A DNA stretch of 64,000 nucleotides from Tatumella sp. JGM118 (GCF_018257515.1 NZ_JAERJR010000011.1:1-64000), one strand, 5' to 3'. Shown: positions 1-8,181, counted from the stretch's first letter. Made by a program: numbers and translations. Notes: generated by a model from the letters alone, not told the origin.

Positions 1-87
1 GGGGTGGGCGGGGGCCCCGGTGGGGGGGGGGGGGGGGGGGGGGTGGGCGGGGGCGGTGGTCCGCACTATAACTACTCCGGTAACTGA
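1..87 (+). CDS. 3' end of a glycine-rich protein gene (partial)
   Basis: The window opens inside an apparent reading frame that runs from base 1 to a TGA at 85-87. The readable tail is almost all glycine with a few Val and Pro, ending in P-H-Y-N-Y-S-G-N. The frame includes an uninterrupted run of 22 G (22-43) read as GGG glycine codons. Two similar blocks, Val-Gly-rich then Pro, flank that run, and a perfect terminator hairpin begins 21 bases after the stop; both support real coding sequence. The rest of the gene lies upstream of the window, so no function can be given. A sequencing or assembly artefact in the G run is possible. Confidence 0.4.
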   Translation, partial: GVGGGPGGGGGGGGVGGGGGPHYNYSGN

Positions 88-108
88 TAAACCCTGCTTA
101 ACGGCTAT

Positions 109-137
109 AGAGTCCCCGGCATCATGCCGGGGACTCT
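109..137 (+). terminator. Terminator-like hairpin after the glycine-rich gene
   Basis: A perfect 13-bp stem (109-121 with 125-137) closes a 3-base loop. There is no long U tract, so it may be a strong hairpin acting with other factors, or a bidirectional element. It separates the truncated upstream gene from iraP. Confidence 0.55.
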
Positions 138-320
138 GACCGGCCGCAATGTCCTGCCTGTCCTCGAGTCCCGCTGACCGGAATGCTCTTTTCCTGCGGT
201 TCTCCCCGGTATTTAACTTTCTATTTGTTTATGAAATTAACTGTTTCAGTTTTATAAAAAGCCTGTTTTTTTGCTATTCGCAATGTTAAGTTCAGGATCA
301 GATGATTCTGAGGCTTATGT

Positions 321-575
321 ATGAAAAATATTATTGCTGAGCTTTTAATTAAACTGGCGGAGAGGGATGAAGAATATAAACTTCAGCAAGAGCGCCAGGC
401 CACGATAGAGATTATTTTATCGGCACTGGTAGAAACCCTTTCACCCGAAGCCCGCTTGTCATTTCAGACGCAAATCGAACACCTGATAGATAATACTAAC
501 GAGACGTCGTCAGAAAAAAGTCGCGCATTATTGAATACCGGCTATCTTGAAAAGATAACGGGCATTAGCCGCTGA
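321..575 (+). CDS. iraP: Anti-adaptor protein IraP
   Basis: 84 residues, close to the 86 of E. coli IraP, and the N-terminus (M-K-N-I-I-A-E-L-L-I-K-L-A) closely resembles it. The family binds the adaptor RssB and so blocks delivery of the stationary-phase sigma factor RpoS to ClpXP, raising RpoS during phosphate or Mg starvation. The sequence is charged and helical with no membrane segment, as expected for a small cytosolic binding protein. The start is preceded by a weak GAGG about 8 bases upstream. As in E. coli it stands near psiF, but the phoA gene expected between the two is absent. Its cellular target ClpXP is encoded in this same window. Identification is by sequence resemblance and synteny. 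Confidence 0.85.
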   Translation: MKNIIAELLIKLAERDEEYKLQQERQATIEIILSALVETLSPEARLSFQTQIEHLIDNTNETSSEKSRALLNTGYLEKITGISR

Positions 576-641
576 TAGTCTGACGGATAAGTGTTAACCC
601 AATTACCGATAACTCACTTCAGTGAAAGGTTGTCGGGTATC

Positions 642-664
642 ACCGGTTGTTTACCGGTTTTTTT
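642..664 (+). terminator. Rho-independent terminator between iraP and psiF
   Basis: Two copies of the palindrome ACCGGT (642-647, 653-658) form a stem closed by TGTTT and run directly into seven T. It should end iraP transcription. It lies only 16 bases before the psiF start codon, so any psiF transcript begun upstream must pass it. Confidence 0.6.
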
Positions 665-680
665 ATTGACAGGAGTAATC

Positions 681-986
681 ATGAATAAAATGATCGTAGC
701 CGCTGTTCTGGGCGGATTATTAATGGCGGGGCAGGCTTCTGCAGCGGAAAGAACCGCGCAGCAGCAAAAAATGACTGACTGTAACAACCAGGCCTCGACA
801 CAGTCTCTGAAAGGTGAAGCCCGTAAAGGCTTTATGAGCACCTGCCTGAAAAAAGATCATAAAGCGCCAAAAGCGCTGACGGCACAGCAACAGAAAATGA
901 AAACCTGTAATGCTGATGCCAAACAGAAAGCCTTAAAAGGTGCTGACCGTAAATCCTTTATGAGCAGCTGCCTGAAAAAAGGCTAA
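681..986 (+). CDS. psiF: Phosphate-starvation-inducible protein PsiF
   Basis: 101 residues with an N-terminal signal peptide (residues 1-22, cleavage likely after A-S-A) and two PsiF repeats of about 30 residues. Each repeat begins Q-Q-K-M-x-x-C-N and ends M-S-x-C-L-K-K, so each carries a conserved Cys pair. The product is expected in the periplasm; its biochemical role is unknown. The ATG at 681 was chosen over the longer upstream frame because AGGAG lies at 671-675 and the signal peptide starts there. In E. coli psiF follows phoA and is under PhoB control. Here phoA is missing, and I see no convincing Pho box in the short upstream gap. Confidence 0.9.
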   Translation: MNKMIVAAVLGGLLMAGQASAAERTAQQQKMTDCNNQASTQSLKGEARKGFMSTCLKKDHKAPKALTAQQQKMKTCNADAKQKALKGADRKSFMSSCLKKG

Positions 987-1021
987 TGACTGAGGTCATT
1001 AACCCTGGTAGTCCATCAGAG

Positions 1022-1045
1022 CAGCCCCTCCGGGGCTGTTTTTTT
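1022..1045 (+). terminator. Terminator of psiF
   Basis: A 7-bp GC-rich stem (CAGCCCC / GGGGCTG) with a 3-base loop is followed by seven T at 1039-1045, a classic intrinsic terminator 35 bases after the psiF stop. Confidence 0.9.
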
Positions 1046-1550
1046 ATCTGTCAGCATCCGGTCATACTTAACCCGGGTATCCGGTTGCCTTTGTCCCCGG
1101 CGGCGGATAATCCCCATCTCTGTCAGCCTCGCGGTACTGGCGGTGATGCCGTGACGATCCACCGTTCACCGGACGGCACTGGCCTGTAAACGCTCGCCCT
1201 GACGGGGCGTGGGTATCAGCAGGGCCACGCGATAAGGTCAGAAAACGCATTTCTGTCAGGAACAGATCACTCCCTGAATGCTGTCGCTGGCCCCTGTTTG
1301 ATCGCGGGTTTCAGTATCCTCTGAGCCATGGATAAAAGGCCGTTTACACGCTATCCCCGGTGTAAAAAGTTTATCGGCTGTCATGCCGGGGCTGGCAAGC
1401 GATTGCCGGTATTGCTATGGGCTGCAGAACGGGCCTCTGACAATGGTTTGCGGGCAACGGCATTTTCTGAGGCGGCAGGACGGGTGACTCTGATTTGCGG
1501 TAAAACGGATAGCCCCCCGGCAGAGAGATGACCGGAGGGAAGCGGCATTA
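1046..1550. other. Gene-poor gap between psiF and proC
   Basis: No intact gene is supported. In E. coli the diguanylate cyclase gene dgcC sits here, but no GGDEF-like sequence is seen. On the minus strand around 1025-1165 a broken frame reads like the end of a helix-turn-helix protein (…R-H-G-I-T-A-S-T-A-R-L-T-E-M-G-I-I-R-R-R-G…), with a stop codon just upstream. This may be a decayed gene fragment. The two short plus-strand frames look random. Confidence 0.5.
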
Positions 1551-2363
1551 TTATGCTTTGCTCAGTTGCTCTGACTTTTCCATACATTTCTGCATGGCTT
1601 CCATAATCGCAGCACGGAACCCTTTACTTTCCAGAGTCTTCACCGCTTCAATGGTGGTACCGCCTGGAGAGCAGACACTGTCTTTCAGTTGAGCGGGGTG
1701 CTGATCGGTTTCCAGAACCATCTGAGCCGCACCTTTTACGGTCTGAGCCGCAAATTCGTAGGCCTGTTTGCGGGGCATTCCCCCCAGTACGGCCGCATCC
1801 GCCATGGCTTCAATCATCATAAACACATAAGCCGGTGCGGAGCCGCTGACGCCGACGACCGAGTGGATAAGGTATTCACTGACCAGTTCGGCTTTCCCGA
1901 AGCTACGGAACACTTGCAGGATAATATCGGTTTCCTCCTCATTCACCAGCACATTCGGGGTGACGGAGGTCATGCCGGTACCGACTAAGGCCGGTGTGTT
2001 TGGCATAACACGAATAATCTTCCGGTCATGACCCAGTACGGTAGCGAGAGCATCCAGCGTGATCCCGGCGGCGATAGAAACGACCAGCGTCTCTTTTTTC
2101 AGCAACCCGGCAATGCTTCCCAGCAGTTTCAGCATCACATTCGGCTTGATCGCACCGACCAGAATATCTACCTCACGGGCCATCGACTCCAGGCTTTCTG
2201 CCGCGTGCAGCCCGTATTTTTCTGCCATCGCCTGATTTGTTTCAGGTTTACGATCAAAGACCCACACATTTTCCGGGGCGATGATTCGGCTGGCAATCAT
2301 CCCATTGATAATCGCTTTGGCCATATTACCGCAACCAATGAACCCCACTTTTTTGTTCAGCAT
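1551..2363 (-). CDS. proC: Pyrroline-5-carboxylate reductase
   Basis: 270 residues, the normal length. ProC reduces 1-pyrroline-5-carboxylate with NAD(P)H to L-proline, the last step of proline synthesis, in the cytosol. The N-terminal Rossmann fold shows the dinucleotide-binding motif G-F-I-G-C-G-N-M-A (residues 7-15). The C-terminal helical dimerisation domain contains the family block from S-G-S-A-P-A-Y through C-S-P-G-G-T-T-I-E-A-V. The start ATG at 2363 is preceded on the minus strand by AAGGACA. The gene is divergent from yaiI, the same arrangement as in E. coli. Nothing unusual is seen. Confidence 0.97.
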   Translation of the reverse strand: MLNKKVGFIGCGNMAKAIINGMIASRIIAPENVWVFDRKPETNQAMAEKYGLHAAESLESMAREVDILVGAIKPNVMLKLLGSIAGLLKKETLVVSIAAGITLDALATVLGHDRKIIRVMPNTPALVGTGMTSVTPNVLVNEEETDIILQVFRSFGKAELVSEYLIHSVVGVSGSAPAYVFMMIEAMADAAVLGGMPRKQAYEFAAQTVKGAAQMVLETDQHPAQLKDSVCSPGGTTIEAVKTLESKGFRAAIMEAMQKCMEKSEQLSKA

Positions 2364-2514
2364 TATCTGTCCTTTGTGTTAATCAGAAAATCAGCAGTGA
2401 TACCTTTAACAGACCCGGTAAGGTGCCGTCCGGTCTTCTCCGGCAAGGATAAAAAGTTGTTCTGCACAGCCATAATGATCCACAATTCCTGTTCAGTCTC
2501 TTTCAGGAAAAACT

Positions 2515-2958
2515 ATGGCTATCTGGGTAGATGCAGACGCTTGTCCTGCCGTTATTAAAGAAATACTTTATCGTGCGGCCGACAGAACGCAAACACATAT
2601 TACTTTTGTTGCTAACCAGGGATTGCGGATCCCGGCTTCTCCGTGGCTTCATTCATTACAGGTGGCGGCAGGGTTTGATGTGGCTGACAATGAAATTGTG
2701 CGGCGTGTTGAGGCCGGGGATTTAGTGGTGACCGCCGACATTCCCCTGGCGGCTGAAGTGCTTGAAAAGGGCGGCGCGGCACTGAATCCCCGCGGAGAAC
2801 GCTATTCACCGGCAACGATCCGTGAGCGGCTGACCATGAGGGATTTTATGGAGACCTTACGGGCCAGTGGGATGGCTTCCGGCGGACCGGCGGCACTGAA
2901 TCAGAAGGACCGGCAGTTATTTGCCAATGAACTGGATAAATGGTTCAGGCAGCAATAA
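2515..2958 (+). CDS. yaiI: UPF0178 protein YaiI
   Basis: 147 residues of the UPF0178/DUF188 family, which has a PIN-like nuclease fold by family knowledge but no established function. The conserved N-terminus (I-W-V-D-A-D-A-C-P) carries acidic residues typical of metal-binding PIN folds. A block around T-A-D-I-P-L-A is followed by the R-G-E-R-Y-S-P-A segment. The ATG at 2515 is preceded by CAGGAAAA. It is divergent from proC and just upstream of the DUF2076 gene on the other strand; the stop lies within an inverted repeat (2946-2967). Confidence 0.92.
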   Translation: MAIWVDADACPAVIKEILYRAADRTQTHITFVANQGLRIPASPWLHSLQVAAGFDVADNEIVRRVEAGDLVVTADIPLAAEVLEKGGAALNPRGERYSPATIRERLTMRDFMETLRASGMASGGPAALNQKDRQLFANELDKWFRQQ

Positions 2959-2988
2959 TGCTGCCTGAAGGGGAGGACAGCGGAGTGT

Positions 2989-3672
2989 TTACAGGAAGCT
3001 GTCGTCGTCATCGTTAAAGCTGTCGTCGCCCAGGAAGCTGTCAAACCCTCCGGAACTGTTGTCATCCCAGCGGTTATCATCGGCCGGGAAGGTATTGTCG
3101 CCCTGGTTAAAGGTATCCAGCCCCTGATCGTAATCCGGGCTTTCCAGCGGCGGTTCGTTAATGATATTCACGATCTCTTCCGGCTGTGAATGGTGGAACA
3201 TGCTGGTCAGCATATCCGCCAGTACGACCCCCCCGGCAACACCGGCCGCAGTTTGTAATGCGCCGCCCAGGAACCCGGTACCGCGCGGTGCAGCGGCCGG
3301 TGCAGACGTATAGCCCGGTTGCTGTGCCGGCTGTTGTGGCTGTGAGCCCCATGCCGGCTGGGCCGGTGCCGCCTGGCGAGGCTGTGAGTTACCCCCGCCA
3401 AACAACCCGGACAGAAAGCCGCCGCTGCTTTGCTGAGGTTGCTGCTGCTGTTTTAACTGGTTTTCCAGGCTGTTAACCTGTTCATTCAGTTTTTTCAGCG
3501 CCGCTTCCTGGATAAGAATAGCCTGCGCCATGTAATAGGCGGCTGCCGGCTGATTTTGCAGATGATTTCTGATCAACTGTTCAGCGCCCGCATCACGCGG
3601 ACCGGACTGGCTTTCTGCCTGCTGTAACCGGCTGAACAAGCCATCAATTATTTTTTGCTCTTCGCTCTGCAT
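2989..3672 (-). CDS. DUF2076 family protein, Asp-rich tail
   Basis: 227 residues belonging to the DUF2076 family, whose function is unknown. Residues 1 to about 75 form a charged helical domain (M-Q-S-E-E-Q-K-I-I-D-G-L-F). A short Gln-rich coiled coil, a Gly/Pro/Ala/Gln-rich linker, a possible hydrophobic glycine-rich segment (G-F-L-G-G-A-L-Q-T-A-A-G-V-A-G-G-V-V-L-A-D-M-L) and a very acidic tail (D-D-S-F-N-D-D-D-D-S-F-L) follow. The inner ATG at 3672 was preferred over the one 6 codons upstream because AGAGG sits 7 bases before it. It lies between yaiI and aroL, which are adjacent in E. coli, so it is an insertion relative to that order. Confidence 0.85.
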   Translation of the reverse strand: MQSEEQKIIDGLFSRLQQAESQSGPRDAGAEQLIRNHLQNQPAAAYYMAQAILIQEAALKKLNEQVNSLENQLKQQQQPQQSSGGFLSGLFGGGNSQPRQAAPAQPAWGSQPQQPAQQPGYTSAPAAAPRGTGFLGGALQTAAGVAGGVVLADMLTSMFHHSQPEEIVNIINEPPLESPDYDQGLDTFNQGDNTFPADDNRWDDNSSGGFDSFLGDDSFNDDDDSFL

Positions 3673-4030
3673 GGTGAAACCTCTCATCATCTTTTAAGAC
3701 ATTATCGCCGGAGGTCCGGAAACAATGTTTCTGACATTTCATAGCAACTGACACAGGCCGTCGTCACGACAGAAGCCTGTATCCTGAAATTATAGCGCCG
3801 GCACTTCTGCTTCACACCCGCGTCAGCCTCATTATATATGGGGATAGCTCAGCGCAAAGTAAATGAGGGTGCAGTAAAAAAATATTGCGAATCATCCGCC
3901 GGCCAGGCTCCGTTGGTCTCTCCGGCCTGATCACCGATGTGCGGGTGGCTGTCAGCGTGAATTCCGGTTATCATGCACGGGTTTTTATTTTCAGTCACTT
4001 TGCGAATATTCCGGCGGAGGATTAGCCTTT
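3673..4030. other. Divergent intergenic region DUF2076/aroL
   Basis: About 360 bases between divergently transcribed genes, presumably carrying both promoters. I looked for a TyrR box (TGTAAA-N6-TTTACA), as found before E. coli aroL, and saw no good match. No small gene or RNA could be supported. Confidence 0.5.
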
Positions 4031-4555
4031 ATGTCATTACCCATTTATCTGATAGGTGCCCGGGGTTGTGGAAAAACAACCGTCGGACATCTGTTATCAA
4101 AGACATTGGGCTATGCATTCCATGATACGGACCATCATTTGCAAACGTCACTGCAGTGTACGATTGCACAGATTGTCGCGGAAGAGGGATGGGAAAGCTT
4201 CAGGACGAAGGAAAGTGATTCACTGGTCGCGGTGACCGCGGACTCCTCGGTGGTCGCTACCGGCGGCGGGATCATTCTGCGTCCGGAAAACTGTCAGTTT
4301 ATGCGGGATAACGGCCGGGTCTTCTGGCTGAGTGTCGAGCCGGATGAACTGGCAAAGCGCCTGGATGCGGAGCCTGAAAATGAACAACGTCCCACACTGA
4401 CAGGGCGCCCTATCACCGAAGAGATGAGCGATATACTGAAAGTCCGTAGCCCGCTTTATTCATCAACCGCCCACCATATTATTGATGCCACTCTGCCTCC
4501 TCAGGAGGTGGTCGACAATATTCTGCAGGTTTTGTCACAGCAGCGTGCGGGCTGA
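4031..4555 (+). CDS. aroL: Shikimate kinase II
   Basis: 174 residues, the same length as E. coli AroL. It phosphorylates shikimate at the 3-hydroxyl with ATP in the chorismate pathway to aromatic amino acids. The Walker A loop G-A-R-G-C-G-K-T-T spans residues 9-17. The shikimate-binding D-T-D is at 32-34, the conserved Arg lies in S-F-R-T-K (about 58) and the A-T-G-G-G motif at 76-80. The LID segment contains R-P-T-L-T-G-R. AroL-type rather than AroK-type is inferred from the R-G-C-G-K P-loop and the yaiI neighbourhood. The usual E. coli followers yaiA and aroM are not present downstream. Confidence 0.95.
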   Translation: MSLPIYLIGARGCGKTTVGHLLSKTLGYAFHDTDHHLQTSLQCTIAQIVAEEGWESFRTKESDSLVAVTADSSVVATGGGIILRPENCQFMRDNGRVFWLSVEPDELAKRLDAEPENEQRPTLTGRPITEEMSDILKVRSPLYSSTAHHIIDATLPPQEVVDNILQVLSQQRAG

Positions 4556-5247
4556 ATCTGCATACGCCCTGAAGCGGCGACGGTTGCCGCTACCGCATTA
4601 CCGGACAGGTTATTCGTCGTCATACTGATAATGAAGGCGGTTAACGCCTCAGTCCGTTTTCCGGAAAGCCTGCCGGCCGGGAGACATCTCCCGCATATTG
4701 AGCCTCAGGACTGTGAACTGTCTTATAAAAGACGCTGGTTATCAGGTTGCCGTATCAGGCAGTACCTGCGCGGATACCCTTTTAAGGGGATATCTGTGCC
4801 TGGCTCGCGGGCATACTCCGCTCCTCTGACTGATAAAAGCGAAGGAACGCACAGAGAAAGATAACACCTGCGAGTGGCAGGCATCGTCTGTCGTGGTCAC
4901 CGGAGCCTTCAGTGTCAGTCAGGCCGGGGCAAAAATAGCGGTCTTTCCGGGGGACAGGGTTGCACTCCTGAGCTCCCCGGGGAAGAGGATAGGCCTCACA
5001 CCGACGTAGCCTGACGTTCCCATCCCCGGCCATAACCTCAACATTCTGGAAAAGACTGACCTGACGCTGAAAATGGCTTAGTGCAGAGCGCCCTCCGGCA
5101 CCTGTTATCGCGGTGAGTTGTCCGGTGGCGGGGCAGGTGAGGAGAGGAAAACGCTAACCTGATGATGCGGCTGATTATTCACGTGACAAGGAGATCGGAC
5201 TGCTTTTACACTGTCAGCATACCCCCGCGAACGACAAAGGAAAAAAG
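4556..5247. other. Gene-poor gap between aroL and ppnP
   Basis: Nearly 700 bases with no gene I can support. E. coli has yaiA and aroM here; neither is recognisable. A plus-strand frame around 4842-5013 reads like a fragment of real protein (…V-V-V-T-G-A-F-S-V-S-Q-A-G-A-K-I-A-V-F-P-G-D-R-V-A-L-L) but has no start and is closed by stops. The 77-codon frame at 4631-4864 has no recognisable composition or ribosome site. The gap is probably decayed coding DNA plus the ppnP promoter. Confidence 0.5.
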
Positions 5248-5532
5248 ATGCTGAAATCGAATGAGTATTTTGAAGGTAAAGTAAAATCTATTGGTTTTGA
5301 AAACTCGCTGTCAGGTGAAGCGAGCGTCGGGGTGATGTCGGCCGGAGAATATACCTTTGGGACCGGGAAGCCTGAAGAAATGACCGTGGTCAGCGGCGCA
5401 TTAAAAGTCCTGCTGCCGGGGGAAACCGAATGGCAGTGGTTTGAGGCGGGTCAGGTCTTTAATGTCCCGGGCAACAGTGAGTTTTATTTACAGGTGGCGG
5501 AAGAAAGCGCCTACCTCTGCCGTTATCTGTAA
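5248..5532 (+). CDS. ppnP: Pyrimidine/purine nucleoside phosphorylase
   Basis: 94 residues, the length of E. coli PpnP (YaiE). The enzyme splits several nucleosides with phosphate to free base and ribose-1-phosphate. It is a small single-domain cupin: the glycine and acidic turns ([17 protein letters not shown] and [10 protein letters not shown]) are the two typical cupin strands, and the end reads Y-L-C-R-Y-L. The ATG at 5248 is preceded by AAGGAAAAAAG. It is convergent with rdgC over a shared hairpin, as in E. coli. Confidence 0.95.
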   Translation: MLKSNEYFEGKVKSIGFENSLSGEASVGVMSAGEYTFGTGKPEEMTVVSGALKVLLPGETEWQWFEAGQVFNVPGNSEFYLQVAEESAYLCRYL

Positions 5533-5541
5533 TTCTGTCGC

Positions 5542-5570
5542 GGTCATGCCCTGCTGAGCAGGGCATGACC
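5542..5570. terminator. Shared hairpin between ppnP and rdgC
   Basis: A perfect 13-bp stem (5542-5554 with 5558-5570) and 3-base loop lie between the two convergent stop codons. There is no U tract on either strand, but the position fits a bidirectional terminator. Confidence 0.65.
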
Positions 5571-5577
5571 GTTAGCC

Positions 5578-6489
5578 TCAGTGCTGTGCTTCGCCGCCCA
5601 GCGCAGAAATTAAGGCTTCCGTAAAGGCGGCCAGCTCGCCGGTCATCAGCGAGAAATCGGCATCAAAACGCAGCGCGAAATCTTCCCGGTCAATATCATC
5701 GTTCTGTTCACGCAGGGTATCACTGAATTTCAGGCGTTTCAGTGAGCCGTCATCACTCACGATACATTGCAGACGTTCCTGCCAGTCAATGGCCAGCTTA
5801 GTCACCCGCTTTCCGGCTTCAATGTGGTGCGCAATTTCATCACTGACCAGCTCCTGCTGTTTACAACGGATCACACCGCCTTCTTCCAGGGTGGCTTTCA
5901 GCTCAGCTTCGTCCAGCAGCGCAAACCCTGCCGGCAGGGTGCCGGAGCGAACCCATTCGGTCAGGGTCAGTTCGATCGGGGTTTCCAGCGCCAGCGGCAC
6001 GACAGGTAATGACCCCAGGCTTTTACGCAGCAGGGCCAGCAGATCCTCGGCCTTTTTCGCACTGGCACTGTCGACCATAATCAGCTGATGCTTCGGGTCG
6101 ATCCACAACCATGTCTGGCTGTAACGGCTGAAGGCGCGCGGTAACAGGCTATGGATCACCTCATCTTTCAGGGCATCTTTTTCGGTTTTTTTCAGCTTAC
6201 GCTGTTGTTCTGTTTCCAGATGATGGATTTTTGCTTCCAGTGCCTGTTTGATCACCGGGGCCGGCAGAATTTTCTCTTCTTTGCGTGCGCACAGCAGGAG
6301 CTGGCCCTGACTCACGTGCAGCAGGGAATCACTGTTATCGTTCAGAGGAGAGACCCAGCCGGATTTGGACAGGTCCTGGCTTCCGCAGGGGGTGAAACTG
6401 CAGGCACTGAGTTGTCGTTCCATATCGTCAACAGACAGCGGGATTTCCCGGTTCAGACGATACACCATCATATTTTTAAACCACAGCAT
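5578..6489 (-). CDS. rdgC: Recombination-associated protein RdgC
   Basis: 303 residues, the normal length. RdgC is a nucleoid-associated protein that forms a ring around double-stranded DNA and restrains RecA-dependent recombination. The N-terminus ([12 protein letters not shown]) and the S-G-W-V-S-P-L block are typical. The protein is acidic with helices carrying regular charged residues, and no membrane segment is seen. Convergent with ppnP. In E. coli the fructokinase gene mak is its divergent neighbour; here that place is taken by an ethanolamine-type permease. Confidence 0.96.
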   Translation of the reverse strand: MLWFKNMMVYRLNREIPLSVDDMERQLSACSFTPCGSQDLSKSGWVSPLNDNSDSLLHVSQGQLLLCARKEEKILPAPVIKQALEAKIHHLETEQQRKLKKTEKDALKDEVIHSLLPRAFSRYSQTWLWIDPKHQLIMVDSASAKKAEDLLALLRKSLGSLPVVPLALETPIELTLTEWVRSGTLPAGFALLDEAELKATLEEGGVIRCKQQELVSDEIAHHIEAGKRVTKLAIDWQERLQCIVSDDGSLKRLKFSDTLREQNDDIDREDFALRFDADFSLMTGELAAFTEALISALGGEAQH

Positions 6490-6652
6490 CTTAATTCCTT
6501 AAGCCAGCATTTCCGGACAGAGGGCAGATGATACCCAATCAGGGGCCGGGTTTCAGCAACCGGGATAACAATTAACAACCGTGGCGGTCAGAGAGGGCGA
6601 AAACGGCGGCGGCAGGCAGGACAGAACAATGGCCCCCGGGGGAGCATCAGGG

Positions 6653-6689
6653 CAGGAAAAGGCAACACAGAGAGATTTCCCTGTGTTGC
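6653..6689 (-). terminator. Terminator of the permease gene
   Basis: On the minus strand a 9-bp stem GCAACACAG / CTGTGTTGC (6681-6689 with 6662-6670) is followed by CTTTTCC. It sits just after the permease stop codon. Confidence 0.75.
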
Positions 6690-6698
6690 GCCAGGAGA

Positions 6699-8066
6699 TT
6701 ACTCGCTATCCATCAGTAACTCATCATGAGGTGCCTGTGCACGCTGGGCGGTGGTCAGTCGGAAATACCCGTAACCTGCCAGCATGATGGCCACAAATAG
6801 CAGGGCGATCACCGGATTAAACCAGACCATCGAGACCAGGCAGAGCACGGCCAGTACCAGCGCAATGCCCGGCACCAGCGGATACCCCGGAGCCCGGAAG
6901 CTGCGCGGCATGTCCGGTGCGGTGCGGCGTAACCGGAACAGACTGAGCATGCTCATGATATACATGACAATGGCACCAAAGACGGCGAGTGTGATCATGG
7001 CTGCGGTCAGCGACATCCCCTGCAGGTGGATCCAGTTATCGCTGAAGATAGCCAGGATACCGATCACGCCTCCGGCGAGGGTGGCACGATACGGGGTCTG
7101 ATGACGGGTTAACTTTGCCAGTGCCGGGGGTAAATAGCCGGCGCGGGACAGAGCAAAGAACTGACGTGAGAAGCCCAGAATAATGCCGTGGAAGCTGGCA
7201 ATCAGGCCAAATAATCCGATCCAGACCAGCATATGCATCCAGCGCGAATGTTCCCCGACAATCATTTTCATCGCCTGAGGCAACGGGTCATTGATATCAG
7301 AGAGTTTACGCCAGTCACCGGCACCGCCCGCCAGCAGCATTACCCCGATAGCCAGCACGACCAGCGTCAGAATACCGGAGATATAGGCGCGCGGAATGTT
7401 TTTACGGGGATCTTTGGCTTCCTCAGCGGCCATGGCAGCCCCTTCGATAGCCAGGAAAAACCAGATGGCAAAAGGGATCGCCGCAAAAACACCGCTCAGT
7501 GCCTGCAGGCCGAAACCATGGTCACCGGCCCAGCCGTGGGCGGTAAAGTTTGCCATGCTGAAGCCCGGAGAGACCACGCCCATAAATACCAGCAGTTCAA
7601 TGACGGCCAGGATGGTCACAATCAGTTCAAACATCGCCGCCAGTTTCACGCCAAGGATATTCAGTCCCATAAAAATGATATAGGCACCGACAGCCGCCAC
7701 TTTCGGGTCAAGTGCCGGGAACTGGATGTTCAGATACGCCCCGATAGCCAGAGCGATGGCCGGAGGTGCAAAAACAAACTCAATCAGTGTGGCAAGCCCG
7801 GCGATCAGGCCGCCGGTTTCGCCAAATGCCCGGCGACTGTAAGCGAATGGTCCGCCCGCATGCGGGATAGCGGTGGTGAGCTCGGTAAAACTGAAAATAA
7901 AGCAGCCATACATTAACGCAATCAGCAGCGTCGTGATCAGGAACCCCAGAGTCCCGGCCACGCCCCACCCATAGCTCCAGCCAAAATACTCGCCGGATAT
8001 CACCAGACCAACAGCGATCCCCCACAGGGAGAATGTGCCAAGTGTGGGTTTTAGTTTTGTTGTCAT
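6699..8066 (-). CDS. Ethanolamine permease-type APC transporter
   Basis: 455 residues of the amino acid-polyamine-organocation superfamily, closest in feel to ethanolamine permeases (Eat). About 12 hydrophobic segments are seen. Characteristic blocks are G-L-V-I-S-G-E-Y-F-G-W-S-Y-G-W in helix 1, F-T-E-L-T-T-A-I-P-H-A-G-G-P-F-A-Y-S-R-R-A-F-G in helices 2-3, and F-L-A-I-E-G-A-A-M-A-A-E-E-A-K-D-P-R-K-N-I-P-R near the middle. The start was set at 8066 because GGGGA lies 6 bases upstream; the frame extends 23 codons further with no better site. Divergent from a small-molecule kinase, suggesting import followed by phosphorylation. The substrate is inferred and could be another amino alcohol or amino acid. 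Confidence 0.85.
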   Translation of the reverse strand: MTTKLKPTLGTFSLWGIAVGLVISGEYFGWSYGWGVAGTLGFLITTLLIALMYGCFIFSFTELTTAIPHAGGPFAYSRRAFGETGGLIAGLATLIEFVFAPPAIALAIGAYLNIQFPALDPKVAAVGAYIIFMGLNILGVKLAAMFELIVTILAVIELLVFMGVVSPGFSMANFTAHGWAGDHGFGLQALSGVFAAIPFAIWFFLAIEGAAMAAEEAKDPRKNIPRAYISGILTLVVLAIGVMLLAGGAGDWRKLSDINDPLPQAMKMIVGEHSRWMHMLVWIGLFGLIASFHGIILGFSRQFFALSRAGYLPPALAKLTRHQTPYRATLAGGVIGILAIFSDNWIHLQGMSLTAAMITLAVFGAIVMYIMSMLSLFRLRRTAPDMPRSFRAPGYPLVPGIALVLAVLCLVSMVWFNPVIALLFVAIMLAGYGYFRLTTAQRAQAPHDELLMDSE

Positions 8067-8181
8067 CTTAGTATCCCCATCGTGAATTAACCCTCTGCCC
8101 GGCCGGTGGCCTGCAGAATGATCTGTCATTGGCATAATGCCGTGGGCTATCGGATAAATACCTGACCTTGCCGGTCAGAGT

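Noticed and set aside
22-43. G run as a G-quadruplex regulatory element
   Set aside because: A quadruplex could form, but the frame through it to a natural stop and the terminator after it make coding the simpler reading; nothing indicates regulation.
1328-1531. Plus-strand open frame of 67 codons before proC
   Set aside because: No ribosome site, no recognisable composition, and it overlaps the proC 3' side; treated as chance.
2028-2558. 176-codon plus-strand frame antisense to proC
   Set aside because: It mirrors the proC coding frame and runs into the yaiI start; typical shadow frame.
4631-4864. 77-codon frame after aroL as a yaiA substitute
   Set aside because: Does not resemble YaiA and lacks a ribosome site.
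7233-7916. 227-codon frame opposite the permease gene
   Set aside because: Antisense shadow of a high-GC membrane-protein gene; composition rich in Gln/His/Arg as expected for such shadows.
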